Source: Candidatus Omnitrophota bacterium
GTDB lineage: Bacteria; Omnitrophota; Gorgyraeia; Gygaellales; Profunditerraquicolaceae
Length of the DNA stretch: 6,025 nucleotides
NCBI GenBank assembly: GCA_016867005.1
Contig: VGKM01000076.1
Coordinates: 1-6,025, forward strand
Reading direction: 5' to 3'
This document shows positions 5,421 to 6,025 of this stretch, piece after piece. Each line of letters begins with the position of its first letter. Positions within the stretch are counted from its first letter, which is position 1. The notes beneath the pieces were generated by a model. It made no database searches, was not told the DNA's origin, and worked only from the letters and a program-made list of their open reading frames with translations. Both the position numbers and the translations under genes were made by a program.

Positions 5421-5981
5421 ATGGATAAGAAAGAAATTTACGAACACCTCGCCAAGATTTACCTTGATGCGTCTTTAAAAAAGGGAAAGAGACACAAGAA
5501 TTATCCGGTATTCAAAAACCTATTCTTCTCAAGTTTAGCCGTGATACTCCTCTTGAGCGGTTTTCTTGTCTCTAATCTAGGGAGAAATAAAGGGCTAAAT
5601 AGTGAGGTGGCATTGATCCTGCAGCCAGATATCGCAAAAATAAATTTTAATTTTAACCCCGCCAAAAAAGAAGCATACACAATAAATTTGAATAAATTAA
5701 ACCTGTCAAAATACACATCCCTGGCATTCCAGGTCAAAAAAACGAATTTCAAGAATAACCTGGCAATGCGCGTTGAATTTACCAGCCCCTTTAAAGAAAG
5801 ATCCGAAATCTATATCAGAGAAATCCCGACAAGATGGAAAAGTTATGACTTAAATTTTTCTGATTTTAAAAGTATTACCGACTGGTCGGAGATGTCTGAA
5901 TTGTCTTTTACGGTAGAACAGTGGAATACAAAAGAAGACCACGGCGTTATCTATATAGATAACGTAAGGTTCCTGAAATAA
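5421..5981 (+). CDS. Single-pass membrane protein with C-terminal galactose-binding-like (CBM-type) domain, function unknown
   Basis: The 186-residue product has three parts. The first is a charged, likely helical N-terminus (MDKKEIYEHLAKIYLDASLKKGKRHK, about residues 1-33). The second is one hydrophobic segment (about 34-52, FFSSLAVILLLSGFLVSNL). The third is a domain of roughly 120 residues outside the membrane. That domain alternates strands and has the pattern LNLSKYTSLAFQVK, then RWKSYDLNFSDFKSITDW, then SELSFTVEQW, ending GVIYIDNVRFLK. This is the layout of CBM11/CIA30-like jelly-roll folds, whose last strand typically reads IYIDDI.F. The basic pre-membrane segment favours an N-in, C-out topology. 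I do not recognise the gene, and sugar binding is only inferred from the fold. The frame stays open upstream to a TTG at 5370, but that codon is part of the -35 box. The ATG at 5421 is the first sensible start, with only a weak purine-rich stretch before it. The next gene follows after 16 bases. Confidence 0.75.
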   Translation: MDKKEIYEHLAKIYLDASLKKGKRHKNYPVFKNLFFSSLAVILLLSGFLVSNLGRNKGLNSEVALILQPDIAKINFNFNPAKKEAYTINLNKLNLSKYTSLAFQVKKTNFKNNLAMRVEFTSPFKERSEIYIREIPTRWKSYDLNFSDFKSITDWSEMSELSFTVEQWNTKEDHGVIYIDNVRFLK

Positions 5982-5997
5982 CCAAGGAGGAAAAACC

Positions 5998-6025
5998 ATG
6001 CGTATAATGGCAATAGCAAACCAAA
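5998..6025 (+). CDS. Start of a probable ParA/Soj-family ATPase, truncated by the window end
   Basis: AAGGAGG (5984-5990) lies 7 bases before the ATG at 5998. The nine visible residues, MRIMAIANQ, match the beginning of ParA/Soj/MinD-type proteins, where IAIANQKGG(V/C)GKTT leads into the deviant Walker A motif. The P-loop itself lies beyond the window, so the assignment is an inference from a short but characteristic N-terminus. The gap to the preceding membrane protein gene is 16 bases, which suggests one operon. Members of this family partition DNA, position cellular machinery, or regulate polysaccharide export as CpsD-like kinases. Confidence 0.6.

Overview
The window reads as chromosomal DNA from a Gram-negative-type bacterium of moderate GC content. 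It has an outer-membrane beta-barrel protein with a cleavable signal peptide and a C-terminal aromatic residue, sigma-70-type promoters, Shine-Dalgarno sites and intrinsic terminators. The gene styles (a GH57 enzyme starting right at its HMHQPYY motif, an alginate-export-like porin, short PHP phosphoesterases) would suit an uncultivated lineage such as Candidatus Omnitrophota. That placement is an impression from protein style, not something the sequence proves. All genes found are on the + strand.

Region 1 (1-1698) is a compact block. It holds the 3' end of a primary-type sigma factor gene, then apt (adenine phosphoribosyltransferase) overlapping it by 4 bases (ATGA), then tRNA-Arg(CCU) 20 bases later, then a PHP-family phosphoesterase gene starting only 8 bases after the tRNA. 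The spacing suggests one transcription unit, perhaps with a weak extra promoter in front of the tRNA.

Region 2 (1699-3606) is a stand-alone, well-expressed-looking unit. A promoter near 1737-1765 precedes a leader of about 185 bases that contains a long fold-back element (1781-1866). A strong ribosome binding site, the porin gene and a textbook terminator follow.

Region 3 (3607-5351) starts with an intergenic spacer holding a 34-base perfect palindrome nested in a larger imperfect inverted repeat, then a three-copy 7-base tandem repeat. A promoter whose -10 box ends 6 bases before the ATG drives a GH57 glycosidase gene, which would therefore have a leaderless or nearly leaderless mRNA. A 14-15 bp hairpin closes this unit.

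Region 4 (5352-6025) starts with a near-consensus promoter (TTGACA-N17-TATAAA). It drives a small single-pass membrane protein with a C-terminal domain resembling galactose-binding-like/CBM jelly rolls. After 16 bases comes the start of a gene whose first nine residues (MRIMAIANQ) look like a ParA/Soj ATPase.

The window looks mostly like housekeeping and carbohydrate-related genes. The least explained elements are the porin leader RNA, the nested palindrome, the leaderless GH57 promoter layout, and the membrane-anchored sugar-binding-like protein paired with a ParA-like ATPase. I see no clear defence system, CRISPR array or transposase.
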